DNA of 64,000 nt from DASRDE01 sp035938175 (GTDB lineage Bacteria > Vulcanimicrobiota > Vulcanimicrobiia > Vulcanimicrobiales > Vulcanimicrobiaceae). Position numbers and translations under genes: made by a program. Below are positions 51,722 to 60,274 of this stretch, piece after piece. The stretch's first letter is position 1; each line of letters begins with the position of its first letter. The notes under the pieces are model-generated. The model saw only the letters and a list, made by a program, of their open reading frames with translations. It ran no database searches and was not told the origin of the DNA. The stretch is from contig DASZHD010000030.1 of NCBI GenBank assembly GCA_035938175.1, positions 124,001 to 188,000 of the forward strand, read 5' to 3'.

Positions 51722-52527
51722 GCGCGTTCCAGTTCCGGCGGAAGTGCAAACTGATGCGCGCCCGGCGTTTGCGGCATCACGCGGTAAATGGGCTTATTGC
51801 GCGCAAACTCCAGCAGTGCTGCGGCGTCGTCGAATTCGGCGAGCCGTTCGATATGCTTGACAGTCGGATACACCATGCGAAACGCGCCTTCTTCGTAACG
51901 CGCCAGCGCCGTTTTCGGCGCGATCCAGACGCCGTCGTGCGTCTCGTACGCGTCCGCGGCCGCGGCTTGATCCCCGCCGGCCAACGCCACGAAGAAATGC
52001 GTGTTGTACCGGCGCGGATAGACCGGCGGCGTAATCCACTGTGAAAAAAGCGCGAGCGCATGCGCGTTCGCGTACACATCCAGTTCCTCGAGGAGCTGGT
52101 CGAAACGCATCCGCCCGCTCGCTACCTTTTCGCGCGCTTCATGCAAGCGCGTGCGGCCGGCTTCAAAGTGCGCGTCCGGCCACGGGCATCCCGACGCGTC
52201 GCAGGCGAGCAAGACGCCGGCCTCCTCGAAGAGTTCGCGCAGTCCGGCGACCAGCAGGCCGGCTGCTTCGCGGTCGGTCGGCCCGTCGTCGGGCGCCGGC
52301 AAATTCGCAGGAGTTTGCGCGCGAAACTGCGCTCGCACGGCAGCCGGTTCGACCCCCTTCGTCCGGTTCAGCATCTCCGCCGCCGTATCGGCCGCGTCAA
52401 GCGTGCCGCCCGGAAACACGTAGACGTCGGGCGCGAAGTGGCTGGCCTCGCTTCGCCGCAGCATGAACACTTCGAACGTCTGGCCGGCGGGGCGTACGAG
52501 CATGACCGTGGCTGCTAAACGAACCAT
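51715..52527 (-). CDS. NUDIX hydrolase (NUDT19-like)
   Basis: This encodes 270 residues. The Nudix box is recognised as REAAGLLVAGLRELFEEAGVLLA with the metal-binding glutamates, preceded by FPGGTLDAAD. The long insert and the C-terminal ITPPVYPRRYNTHFFVA and VWIAPKTALA segments match the NUDT19/RP2p group, which hydrolyses CoA or acyl-CoA phosphates. I chose the ATG at 52527 with an upstream GAGG; a longer opening exists but its N-terminus is low complexity. It is divergent from the secreted-protein gene with 34 bases between starts. Confidence 0.87.
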   Translation of the reverse strand: MVRLAATVMLVRPAGQTFEVFMLRRSEASHFAPDVYVFPGGTLDAADTAAEMLNRTKGVEPAAVRAQFRAQTPANLPAPDDGPTDREAAGLLVAGLRELFEEAGVLLACDASGCPWPDAHFEAGRTRLHEAREKVASGRMRFDQLLEELDVYANAHALALFSQWITPPVYPRRYNTHFFVALAGGDQAAAADAYETHDGVWIAPKTALARYEEGAFRMVYPTVKHIERLAEFDDAAALLEFARNKPIYRVMPQTPGAHQFALPPELERAW

Positions 52528-52561
52528 GGAACCTCGGCAATCGGGATACCGTTGAAACGGT

Positions 52562-52987
52562 ATGAAGAGTCGTTTTGTAGCCGCATTCGGCGCCGTCCTG
52601 TTCTCCCTAGGCGCGGGCGCAATTGCCGGCGCGCAGCAGGCGCCGACGCCCCCGCCCGCTCCTGCGCCGACCGCGGCTCCCAATCCCGTTCCAAGCGTGC
52701 CCGCGGGCATCGAGCAAGATGCGATCAATGCACTCGGCAACATCGTCAAAGGCGCGTTCGGCTGGAACGACACCGAATCGATCGGCACGGTAACGTACTA
52801 CCGCGGATACGACCTGCAGCTGCGCATGCAGCTGAACCGCTACCGCTCGATTCATTTGCACCGCGGCACGGTGATCAATCCGCGCGGGTGGACGCTTGCG
52901 CCCGGGCAAACGGTGGACGTACGCGGCCGTCCGGAGTCGGATGGCTCCCTGGACGCGGACATGATCGTCGTGCAAAATCCGCACTGA
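52562..52987 (+). CDS. Secreted hypothetical protein with OB-like domain
   Basis: This encodes 141 residues. A signal peptide (MKSRFVAAFGAVLFSLGAG) is followed by a proline-alanine-rich linker to about residue 45. The remaining domain is a small beta barrel (GTVTYYRGYDLQLRMQLN, HLHRGTVINPRGWTL) that could be OB-like, in the style of DUF5666 proteins. It is exported. A strong intrinsic terminator begins 67 bases after the stop. Confidence 0.7.
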   Translation: MKSRFVAAFGAVLFSLGAGAIAGAQQAPTPPPAPAPTAAPNPVPSVPAGIEQDAINALGNIVKGAFGWNDTESIGTVTYYRGYDLQLRMQLNRYRSIHLHRGTVINPRGWTLAPGQTVDVRGRPESDGSLDADMIVVQNPH

Positions 52988-53006
52988 CGGCTCGGCCGAT
53001 CGCAAC

Positions 53007-53076
53007 AACTAATAGCGTAGTTAAATACTTCAACTAAAAATACAGTTTTCAGTGCGCGTCAACTAATAAAACAGTT
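53007..53076. repeat. Three AACTA-N6-7-(T/C)AGTT dyad motifs
   Basis: Three 16-base imperfect palindromes of similar form, AACTAATAGCGTAGTT (53007-53022), AACTAAAAATACAGTT (53032-53047) and AACTAATAAAACAGTT (53061-53076), lie 25 and 29 bases apart between the secreted-protein gene and the TonB receptor. The region is clearly more AT-rich than its surroundings. Such spaced dyads look like operator sites for a dimeric regulator; the third also forms the loop side of the downstream terminator hairpin. Confidence 0.65.
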
Positions 53077-53088
53077 GGCGCGCTTTTT
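53054..53088 (+). terminator. Intrinsic terminator
   Basis: GCGCGTCAACT at 53054-53064 pairs with AGTTGGCGCGC at 53073-53083, with one G-T wobble, an 8-base loop and a TTTTT run at 53084-53088. It ends transcription of the secreted-protein gene before the TonB receptor gene. Confidence 0.8.
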
Positions 53089-53112
53089 CGTCCTGCCGTT
53101 CACCGCGAACCA

Positions 53113-53141
53113 TTGTCTTATCGTCGTTGGCCGACTATTGT
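53113..53141 (+). promoter_or_regulatory. Possible sigma70-type promoter for the TonB receptor
   Basis: TTGTCT (53113-53118) and TATTGT (53136-53141) are separated by 17 bases and resemble -35 and -10 boxes, though each matches only four of six consensus positions. They lie 48 bases upstream of the ATG and downstream of the three dyad motifs. This is a weak prediction. Confidence 0.3.
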
Positions 53142-53188
53142 TAGGACATTAGGGCATTCCGTTTCTATTCATAGTGGAGGAAGTAGAA

Positions 53189-56100
53189 ATGAGATTCCGC
53201 GTTGCGGCGCGAGTGTTCGCGCCGCTGTTGTCATTTCTCGTCGTTGTCTTCCTCGGATTCGGAGCGAGTACGCAACCCGTGCTCGCCGCGGGTGGAATCC
53301 AAGGCAACTTACGCGGTACGGTGCTCGACGCATCGACCGGCGCACCCCTGGCGGACGTGCGCGTTACCGCGCAGTCCCCATCCGGCAATTTTAGCGGTTC
53401 GACCGACGGCGGCGGAAATTTCACGCTGCTCGGGTTGCCGGCTGACACCTATACCGTGTCCTTCGCGAAGGCCGGTTACGACTCGATATCCCAGCCCGGC
53501 GTGGCGGTCTTCGGTGACGAAACCGACAGCGTCGGCACGATCCGCATGAGCAAGTCCTTAAAGACGATCGTTCACGTCAATGCGCGCGCACGCAGCGGCG
53601 CATATCAGCCGACGCAAACGCAAGACGTGACGACCATCAGCGGACAGCGGATCACCCAAGCCCTCGGAAACGCCACGAGCCAAAACGAACAGCAGCTGAT
53701 TCTGGCAGCGCCCGGAGCCATTCAAGATGCGCAGGGCAATATCACGATCCGCGGCTCGCTGAACGTCGAACTCGGGTATCAGTACGACGGCGTAAACTTC
53801 ACCGTACCGTTCTTCGACGGCAACGGCTCGAGCGATTACCTCAGCAACCTCACCGGAGGTTCGGGCGGCTCACTGCAAGTCGTTTCGGGTTCCGGCGATG
53901 CCACGCAGGGCAACATCGGTGCGGGCGTAATCAACATCGTGCCGCCGCGCGGCACGTTTCCCGCTTCCGGGTTGCTGAGCGCACTGGTCGACGAGCCGTA
54001 CTACGACCACGAATTCAGTTTCAACTACGGGTGGGCGACGCCGAACAACCGCATCAGCGACTTCTTGAGCTATGACGGCTCGCGGTCCGTGCCCAAATAC
54101 GCGCCGTTCGGGGCGGATGCTGCGACGATCGGTCAATTCAATTCCGCAACCTGCGCGTGCGGTACGAGCTACACCAAGCATGACGACATCGTCAACAACT
54201 TCGTGTACCGCTTCGGCCACCAAAACAACATGTCGCTGCAGTGGCTCTTCCGCAACGAGTGGAACAATCAATGGGGCAACTATGGCGGATTGCAAGGCTC
54301 GGCATACTATCCCTATAACCCGCTCGCGTATTCTCCATGGGATGGGTTCTTCCCGAACGGCATTTCACAACTGAACTCGGTCACGCAATTGATGCCGGGC
54401 GTGCCGAGCACGAACGTGCAGCCGACGCAGCCCGAGCTGACGCTCTATCAGCCGCTCAACTTCAATAAAGTCGGCTACACTTGGAACATCAATTCCTCGA
54501 CGTTCCTCAATCTGAGCTATGCCAACTTCTTCCAGCAGAGCGGCAGTACGAATTACCTGCAGGCCACCGGACCATCGATCACGGAGATCGGCGGACAACG
54601 TTTGGCGGACGAACTCGATGTGACACATCAGTTTGGATCGAATCACACTACTACGCTGGCCATCCGGTACGAGGACGATCTGCCGCGCTGGTACACGGAG
54701 AGCCCCTACGGCCTGCTGTGCGCCCTTTCCAACTACTACTGCGGCGGCGGGAACTCGGGCTTCGTCTATGCTCCCGACATGTCCGACTGGTATCTTCCGG
54801 CCGATCCTACGAAAATCGGACAACAGATCTCGCCTAGCAATCCCTGCCAGACGAATCCCATATTCGGTACGGTGGGTAGCTGCTACGTCTACCAATACTT
54901 GGTGACGACCGGAAAATGGAAGGGGTCGCTGCCGTTGATTCCGTTGAACGGTATCGACTATCATCACTCGATCTTCCACGAGGCCGGGATCGGCTTGCGC
55001 GACCAGTGGGCCGTCAATTCGCGGCTGCACTTGGATTACGGCCTACGCCTTGACATGGACAATCTGGATTGGGGACGCAACCCGTGGGGCGGACCCACCG
55101 CAGCGGACGCGCTTTCGAATCCCTCCGATATCGCGCCGTCGCAATTCGGCGACGCCTTCAACCGTCCGAGGATCTGGCAGCCGCGTTTCGCCGCGAGCTA
55201 CCAGCTCGGCGCGAACGACGCGCTGCGCTTCTCGTATGGGCGCTCGGTGGAGTTCTTCTTCGCGCAGACGGCGGGTACGCCGCTCGACAATACGGGCGTC
55301 GACCCGATTCTCACGCAAATGCCCGCGAAGGATAGCGCCGCCGGTGCGATGCTCCTGGGTCTCACGCCTGGTGTCGGCGGCGCGCCGGCACTCGCACCGA
55401 CCTGCGGCAGCGGCACCAATCCCACGCATCCACAGCCCGGAGGCGGAACGGGGCTGTACTGGTTCTGCTCCAACTACGCGCAGCAGCTGTTCTGGTTCGC
55501 CGACCAGTGCTGCGACGCGCCGGATCTCGGCGGGTACGGACCGCCCACGTACAACAACTGGGATCTCGCTTGGAGCCACCAGTTCAATCGCGGCGTCCTG
55601 GGCGGCTTCGGAATGAAGCTCACCGGCTTCGCGCGCCGCGGCTATGACGTCGAGCAGAATACGCTGCTCGCAAACGGCGTGCCGAATCCGGTAACGGGTC
55701 AAACGTCCGCGTCGATTTTCTCGACGCGTGCCAACGGTGTCGAGAAGACGTCCGGCTTGGAGTTCATGCTCACCGCTCCCGACCGTCCGGTCGGATTCAG
55801 CGGCTTCCTGACGATGAACTACATCTCGGAATTCTCGTCGACGCCGCCCGTAAACTCCGGCAATTATGCAAACGATCAACTCCCGATTCTGTACCAGTAC
55901 GAGTTCAACTCGGGACAGGAGTATCGCAGCGCGTTCCTGCCGCCGTTCCAAGGCCGTTTAGGCATCGAATATAAAACGGCCAGCGGCTGGAGGATCAATC
56001 CGATCTTCTCGTTCGACGGCGGGTTCCCGACCGGCGTCGGCGCAGATACGTACGCGGCGGTGAACGGCGCGTACCTTTGGGTGCCCGAGACGAACTTCGG

Positions 56101-56572
56101 CGGCGCAACGCCGTTGGGTGGTCCGAACGGGCCGAACAATGCGTATAATGCGTCGTATTTCGTCGATCCCGCAAATCCGGGCAGCTATTTGCAACCGAAC
56201 ATCGCCGCTTCGCGCGGCTGGCCGGAACCGGCGCTGCCGGGCGGAGCGCTGACCAAGGCGCACGGATCGATGGACTTGGATCTGGAGTACTCGCCGCCGG
56301 GTTCACCGTGGACCTTCGGCACGTACATCAGCAACGTGTTCAACAACCACTACGGGCTGTGGTACCCGAATACTGACCTGCAGCCGGTGGCGACGGGTAT
56401 TGCCGGACCGCAAACCGGCACCTATTCCAGCGGGTATCCGAACCCGGCGCTCAACCCGTTATATACCGTCGGTGCGCGCGACATGTTCATCGGCAACCAG
56501 TCGTACTATCCGTTCAACGTTCCCTACAATCCCGGAACGACGTTCCAGTTCTATCTGCAGCGCAGGCTGTAG
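53189..56572 (+). CDS. TonB-dependent receptor with carboxypeptidase-regulatory-like N-terminus
   Basis: This encodes 1127 residues from an ATG with a strong GGAGG site. After a signal peptide (VVVFLGFGASTQPVLA) comes a CarboxypepD_reg-like beta domain (GNLRGTVLDASTGAPLADVRVTA, about residues 28-115), a plug domain (about 130-250) and a 22-strand outer-membrane barrel ending in an aromatic strand (FQFYLQRRL). It is an energy-coupled outer-membrane importer of an unknown, probably large substrate. The barrel is rich in aromatic and asparagine residues. No tonB, exbB or exbD is in this window. A terminator follows. Confidence 0.9.
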   Translation: MRFRVAARVFAPLLSFLVVVFLGFGASTQPVLAAGGIQGNLRGTVLDASTGAPLADVRVTAQSPSGNFSGSTDGGGNFTLLGLPADTYTVSFAKAGYDSISQPGVAVFGDETDSVGTIRMSKSLKTIVHVNARARSGAYQPTQTQDVTTISGQRITQALGNATSQNEQQLILAAPGAIQDAQGNITIRGSLNVELGYQYDGVNFTVPFFDGNGSSDYLSNLTGGSGGSLQVVSGSGDATQGNIGAGVINIVPPRGTFPASGLLSALVDEPYYDHEFSFNYGWATPNNRISDFLSYDGSRSVPKYAPFGADAATIGQFNSATCACGTSYTKHDDIVNNFVYRFGHQNNMSLQWLFRNEWNNQWGNYGGLQGSAYYPYNPLAYSPWDGFFPNGISQLNSVTQLMPGVPSTNVQPTQPELTLYQPLNFNKVGYTWNINSSTFLNLSYANFFQQSGSTNYLQATGPSITEIGGQRLADELDVTHQFGSNHTTTLAIRYEDDLPRWYTESPYGLLCALSNYYCGGGNSGFVYAPDMSDWYLPADPTKIGQQISPSNPCQTNPIFGTVGSCYVYQYLVTTGKWKGSLPLIPLNGIDYHHSIFHEAGIGLRDQWAVNSRLHLDYGLRLDMDNLDWGRNPWGGPTAADALSNPSDIAPSQFGDAFNRPRIWQPRFAASYQLGANDALRFSYGRSVEFFFAQTAGTPLDNTGVDPILTQMPAKDSAAGAMLLGLTPGVGGAPALAPTCGSGTNPTHPQPGGGTGLYWFCSNYAQQLFWFADQCCDAPDLGGYGPPTYNNWDLAWSHQFNRGVLGGFGMKLTGFARRGYDVEQNTLLANGVPNPVTGQTSASIFSTRANGVEKTSGLEFMLTAPDRPVGFSGFLTMNYISEFSSTPPVNSGNYANDQLPILYQYEFNSGQEYRSAFLPPFQGRLGIEYKTASGWRINPIFSFDGGFPTGVGADTYAAVNGAYLWVPETNFGGATPLGGPNGPNNAYNASYFVDPANPGSYLQPNIAASRGWPEPALPGGALTKAHGSMDLDLEYSPPGSPWTFGTYISNVFNNHYGLWYPNTDLQPVATGIAGPQTGTYSSGYPNPALNPLYTVGARDMFIGNQSYYPFNVPYNPGTTFQFYLQRRL

Positions 56573-56593
56573 TAGACGTAACGAAGGGTACGT

Positions 56594-56633
56594 GGGGCAC
56601 CGAACGCAAAGGCGTCGGTGCCCCTTCCTTTTT
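56594..56633 (+). terminator. Intrinsic terminator after the TonB receptor
   Basis: GGGGCACCGA at 56594-56603 pairs with TCGGTGCCCC at 56615-56624, with an inner ACGC/GCGT step, followed by TTCCTTTTT. It is a strong stem and ends the receptor transcript, just before the small isomerase gene. Confidence 0.85.
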
Positions 56634-56646
56634 CGGAGAGCGAGTG

Positions 56647-57075
56647 ATGCGGATTGCGTTGGGCAGCGACGAGAAAACCGGTTTGACCGACGCTTTGGAG
56701 CGCGAGCTGGCCGCGCGCGGTCACGAAATCGTACGCTATGGCGCGCTAGCGACGAACGAGGACGACTCCTGGCCCGCGGTGGGGCGCTGCGTCGGAGAGG
56801 CGGTAGCGCGCGGCGATTGCGACTTCGGTATCGTGTGCTGTTGGACGGGCACCGGCGTAAGTATCGCCGCGAACAAAGTGTCCGGCGTGCGCGCCGCGCT
56901 CTGCTCAGACGCCCAGACGGCAGGCGGTGCGCGAACGTGGAACGACGCCAACGTCCTCGCTTTGAGCCTTCGCGCCACAACGTCCGCGATCGCCGCCGAA
57001 ATGCTCGACGCGTGGTTTGCCGCGCAGCCGACGACCGACGAAAAATACGCCGCGATGATCGCGCAAGTTCCCTAA
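56647..57075 (+). CDS. RpiB/LacAB-type sugar-phosphate isomerase
   Basis: This encodes 142 residues beginning MRIALGSDEKTGLTDALE, with a GGAGAGCGAG ribosome site. The RpiB-family active-site block is CCWTGTGVSIAANK, where the usual CGSGIG or CTTGTG becomes CWTGTG, and the NDANVLAL motif follows. It is the short form of the family, which interconverts aldose and ketose phosphates. The exact substrate is uncertain: ribose-5-phosphate is one candidate, galactose-6-phosphate another. It is preceded by a terminator, so it probably has its own promoter. Confidence 0.86.
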   Translation: MRIALGSDEKTGLTDALERELAARGHEIVRYGALATNEDDSWPAVGRCVGEAVARGDCDFGIVCCWTGTGVSIAANKVSGVRAALCSDAQTAGGARTWNDANVLALSLRATTSAIAAEMLDAWFAAQPTTDEKYAAMIAQVP

Positions 57076-57167
57076 ACCGGAAAATCCGAAATCCAAAACG
57101 CCGCATGCCCCGTTGGTAGAGCGTAACCGTTCTATTTCAGCGGAGTTCGCTCCGGAAAGGACTTTCG

Positions 57168-57794
57168 ATGCACTTTTTTCGCAAGGCCGCGGCGCTCGCC
57201 GCACTGCTTGCGCTGGCTGCGCCTATTGCCGCAGGGGCTCAATCCAGCTCGACCCAGGATCTCAACATGCAGCAATCTTCCCGTTTTTCGGGACCCGGCG
57301 TCTATACCGGCGCGCCTGCGCTTCCCGTCACGTTGTCGATGATTATCGCCGGCGGGGGCCCTTCATCGTTCAACACGGTAACGCTTCTCAAGACACTCAC
57401 CGGAAGCAAGTTCGACGCGGAGCTCGCGAAGCTTACGAATCAATACGGCAAAGCCAAGATCGGGAACTTCATTACCGTGTTCGATTTCGTCGTTTCGGAT
57501 TCGCTGCGCATCGTCAATGAAAAGCACGTCGCGCTTCCCAAGCAGCCGTCGCCCGATCCGAAGAACGGGCAGGCTCTTGCGGCCGCGTTGTGGGGCGCCG
57601 GCCAAACGCCGAGCGGATTCAACGTTGAAGTGATGCTCGACCGCGCCGTCTCTCATCCGATTCACGATCAGGTCATGAAAGACATCGACGTCAAATACGG
57701 CATCGCCAAAGACGCAGACTACCATGCGATTCTGAATACCGCGATGCACGATCTGGCGGCGGCGTATCATCTCAACGCGCAAGGGCAGATGTAA
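57168..57794 (+). CDS. Secreted hypothetical protein
   Basis: This encodes 208 residues with an AAAGGA ribosome site and a signal peptide ending near AAGAQSS. The mature part has a short S/Q-rich linker then a mostly helical domain (FDAELAKLTNQYGKAKI, DQVMKDIDVKYGIAKDADYHAI) with one histidine-rich end. No family recognised. A stable CGGAG-TTCG-CTCCG hairpin (57141-57154) lies in its leader and a strong terminator follows the stop. Confidence 0.7.
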   Translation: MHFFRKAAALAALLALAAPIAAGAQSSSTQDLNMQQSSRFSGPGVYTGAPALPVTLSMIIAGGGPSSFNTVTLLKTLTGSKFDAELAKLTNQYGKAKIGNFITVFDFVVSDSLRIVNEKHVALPKQPSPDPKNGQALAAALWGAGQTPSGFNVEVMLDRAVSHPIHDQVMKDIDVKYGIAKDADYHAILNTAMHDLAAAYHLNAQGQM

Positions 57795-57822
57795 TCGCGC
57801 AAACCCCACGCCGCAGAAGCAC

Positions 57823-57853
57823 AAAAGGCCACGCACGGCGTGGCCTTTTGTTT
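57823..57853 (+). terminator. Intrinsic terminator, possibly bidirectional
   Basis: AAAAGGCCACGC at 57823-57834 pairs perfectly with GCGTGGCCTTTT at 57838-57849 around a 3-base loop, followed by GTTT. The A-rich left side would serve as a T-run for the opposite strand, so it could also stop the converging VKOR-like gene. Confidence 0.88.
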
Positions 57854-58007
57854 GTCAAGAAACCGGGCGGCAGGCTCAGCTCCCGAGAGTCCGGCGATCC
57901 CTGGCGCCGAGCGGACGCCCGAAACACCGAGGGCCTGTCTTTGAGTAACCTCTAGAGACATCCGCATCATACCCGAGCGCGCGGTACGCAAACCAGGCCC
58001 GGAAGGT
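57854..58007. other. GC-rich intergenic stretch with possible structure
   Basis: Between the terminator and the VKOR-like stop are about 154 bases with several short complementary segments, including TGTCT (57934-57938) pairing with AGACA (57954-57958) around a CTCTAGAG palindrome. I see no reading frame or known riboswitch consensus. It may be the 3' untranslated part of the VKOR-like transcript. Confidence 0.35.
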
Positions 58008-58403
58008 TTATCGCGCTAGGACTAACAGCCGGGCCACAGCTCCTACCAAAGCGACGTTGACGCCGTGCGAAATGAAGCAGAACACGCAGTTCCTTTTGGT
58101 TACGAAGAGCAAACTGTAGGCCAGAAAGAGCGACGTCGCCGCCGCCGCAACGCAAGCCGCAAACGCGACCGTAAACGCGCCGCGCGAGTGGGCCGCCCAC
58201 GAAACCGCAGCCAGCGCCGGATAGTAGAGTGTACCGACGAACGCGTTGGGAACGCCGCCGAACAGTTTGGCCCGCGGTGATTGCACGACGCTGGGCTCCG
58301 TTAGACGGCCCTGCGCGTCGAGGACCGATTTGCGCAGCATAAAGACGGAAGCGTAAAAGCCGACGGCGCATAAGACCGAAATGACCAGGCGGACCAGGAG
58401 CAT
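58008..58403 (-). CDS. VKOR-like membrane thiol oxidoreductase lacking loop cysteines
   Basis: This encodes 131 residues with four membrane helices. The ATG at 58403 has a GAGGTG site 6 bases away; an upstream TTG would add 10 residues. The quinone-side active site CVFC (C106, C109) and the SPRAKLFGGVPNAFVGTLYY segment match bacterial vitamin K epoxide reductases, which reoxidise DsbA-like proteins using quinone. The extracytoplasmic shuttle cysteines normally found before the SPxAKLFG segment are absent, so electron transfer must differ or use a partner. Confidence 0.8.
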   Translation of the reverse strand: MLLVRLVISVLCAVGFYASVFMLRKSVLDAQGRLTEPSVVQSPRAKLFGGVPNAFVGTLYYPALAAVSWAAHSRGAFTVAFAACVAAAATSLFLAYSLLFVTKRNCVFCFISHGVNVALVGAVARLLVLAR

Positions 58404-58424
58404 GCCATACACCTCGACGAGCCA

Positions 58425-59102
58425 TTGCCGCAAGCCGAAGCACGTCCCGGACGCTTAGCCCGCCGGATCGCCGGCATTGCGATGCTGGCGTGTTCCTTCG
58501 TTCTTGCCGCTCTGGTTATCCGCTATCAGCCGTGGATCGAGCACGTGATACGAATCATCCGCCCGGTCGTAGCGGTTCCAATCGCCACGGTGATCTTTGC
58601 GCTGGTCGCCTCGGCGCCGTTTTCCGTGACCGATGCGCTTGCGATCATGAACGGCGCGATCTTCGGTCCGTTTTGGGGCAGCATCGTCAACGCCGCAGGC
58701 ATCGTCGCCGCCGGTTTCATCGGGTACTGGATCAACCGGCATGCGACGCATTTGCTCGACTTGGAGAAGGCGCTCGAGCGTTTACCCGCGTGGGTGAAAC
58801 GTTTTCGGATAGGCTCGCCGATGTTCTTGATCGCCGTGCGCATCATTCCCGGGTTCGGCGGAACGGTCGCAACGGCAACCGCCGCCACGTTCAAGGTGCC
58901 GGTATGGGTTCACGTGATGACGATGTCGGCGGTCGCAATTCCGGTCTGCACGATACTTGCCATTTTCGGTGACGGTGCAGTGGCCGCAATCCACGGTTAC
59001 GAACACCGCGCGCACATGTATATTTTGCACCACCGGCCGCACTGGCATTTCCGGTTCAGGCACCGCTTGCCGTCACCCTCGCCGCGGGGACCGGGAATGT
59101 GA
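58425..59102 (+). CDS. TVP38/TMEM64 (VTT) family membrane protein
   Basis: This encodes about 225 residues with five to six hydrophobic segments. The VTT-domain block FALVASAPFSVTDALAIMNGAIFGPFWGSIVNAAG and the RIIPGFGG motif are characteristic; proteins of this family act in lipid scrambling or membrane homeostasis. The start is probably the TTG at 58425; ATG at 58482 would remove the first helix. The tail is histidine-rich (HHRPHWHFRFRHR). The 5' end is close to the divergent VKOR gene, and the stop overlaps the RNase D start (GTGA). Confidence 0.85.
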   Translation: MPQAEARPGRLARRIAGIAMLACSFVLAALVIRYQPWIEHVIRIIRPVVAVPIATVIFALVASAPFSVTDALAIMNGAIFGPFWGSIVNAAGIVAAGFIGYWINRHATHLLDLEKALERLPAWVKRFRIGSPMFLIAVRIIPGFGGTVATATAATFKVPVWVHVMTMSAVAIPVCTILAIFGDGAVAAIHGYEHRAHMYILHHRPHWHFRFRHRLPSPSPRGPGM

Positions 59103-60274
59103 ACGCGCTGCAGATGGTAACGACGCCGGCAGATCTGCATGCGTTGTGCGATCGTGTCGCAGGCGCAAAACGCGTGGGCTTGGACACCGAGTTCCACAAC
59201 GAGCGTACGTACACGGCGCGCCTGATGGTGGTGCAGCTTGCGTTCGACGACGGCGCTGCAATCGTCGATCCGCTTGCCGTACGCGATCTCGCGCCGCTGG
59301 CGCGCGCGCTTTGCGGTGTGACCGTCGTCGGTCACGCGCTTACCAGCGATTTGAAAATTTTTGCCGATCGTTTTGAAGAAGTTCCCGCCGACATTTTCGA
59401 TTGCCAAGTTGCCGCCGCATTTCTGGGTTACGGCATGGCAGTCTCGCTTGCCGATTTAGTCCGCGATCTGCGAGGCGTGCGGCTCAAAAAATCGCAAACG
59501 GTCAGCGATTGGTCCTCCCGGCCGTTTTCGGAAAAGCAGCTGGAATATTTGGTCGACGACGTTGCGCATCTGCTGCCGATGCACGACACGCTTGCAACGC
59601 GCCTGAACGAGAACGGACGGCTCGAGTGGGCGATCGAAGAGTGCCGCCTGCTCACGGCGCGGGAACGCTATCAAACCGACGAACGGCGCATGTACGCGCG
59701 CATTCCCGGCGCAAATCGCATGAGCCGGCGCGAACTCGGCGTTCTGAACGAATTAGTGCGGCTTCGTGATGGGCTGGCGCGCGAACGCGATCTGCCGCTG
59801 AAGTACATCATGCCCGACGACGTCCTCGGCGGCTTGGCGACACTGCGGCCGCATTCGGTCGAGGACCTGGCGCAATTACGTCGTCTGGACGCGGGCACTC
59901 GCCGCACTTTGGGACCGCTGATCGTCGACGCGATTCGCCGCGGCGAGGCGATACCCGAAGCGGACTTGCCCGCGAAGTTTGCGCGGCCGCTCGGAAACGC
60001 GCGCGAGACTCTGGTCTCCCTCATGAGCGTCATCGTGGGAGAAATTGCGCGCGAAAACGATCTGCCTGCCAGCCTGCTGGTGCCCCGCGCCGCACTCGAA
60101 CGGCTCGCGCGCGAAGTTCCGTCCGATCGCACCGGTTTCGAACGCGTTCTCGACCTTTCCACGTGGCGCATGGGCCTGGTTGCCGAGCGCCTGTGGCGAC
60201 TTTTGTCGGGCGAAAGCGCCATGCGAATCGAAGGCTACGCAACAGGCGAGCCGCGAATCATCCTCCAGTCATGA
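59099..60274 (+). CDS. rnd: Ribonuclease D
   Basis: This encodes 391 residues from a GTG overlapping the previous stop. The DEDDy exonuclease motifs are VGLDTEFHNERTY (D29, E31), GHALTSDLKIF, and YLVDDVAHLLPM. One or two HRDC domains follow (LNELVRLRDGLARERDLPLKYI and the C-terminal segment), giving the classic RNase D layout. It trims tRNA and other RNA 3' ends using two metal ions. Its ATGA junction overlaps the aconitase start. Confidence 0.93.
   Translation: MNALQMVTTPADLHALCDRVAGAKRVGLDTEFHNERTYTARLMVVQLAFDDGAAIVDPLAVRDLAPLARALCGVTVVGHALTSDLKIFADRFEEVPADIFDCQVAAAFLGYGMAVSLADLVRDLRGVRLKKSQTVSDWSSRPFSEKQLEYLVDDVAHLLPMHDTLATRLNENGRLEWAIEECRLLTARERYQTDERRMYARIPGANRMSRRELGVLNELVRLRDGLARERDLPLKYIMPDDVLGGLATLRPHSVEDLAQLRRLDAGTRRTLGPLIVDAIRRGEAIPEADLPAKFARPLGNARETLVSLMSVIVGEIARENDLPASLLVPRAALERLAREVPSDRTGFERVLDLSTWRMGLVAERLWRLLSGESAMRIEGYATGEPRIILQS

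Noticed and set aside
57100..57154. tRNA-like string GTTGGTAGAGCG with a hairpin resembling a T-arm
   Set aside because: There is no acceptor stem, the T-loop is only four bases, and no anticodon arm can be folded. It is a chance likeness or a decayed fragment at most.
57854..58007. Possible c-di-AMP or c-di-GMP riboswitch before the VKOR-like gene
   Set aside because: Only short fragments match the consensus and the region is downstream, not upstream, of the gene it could control.
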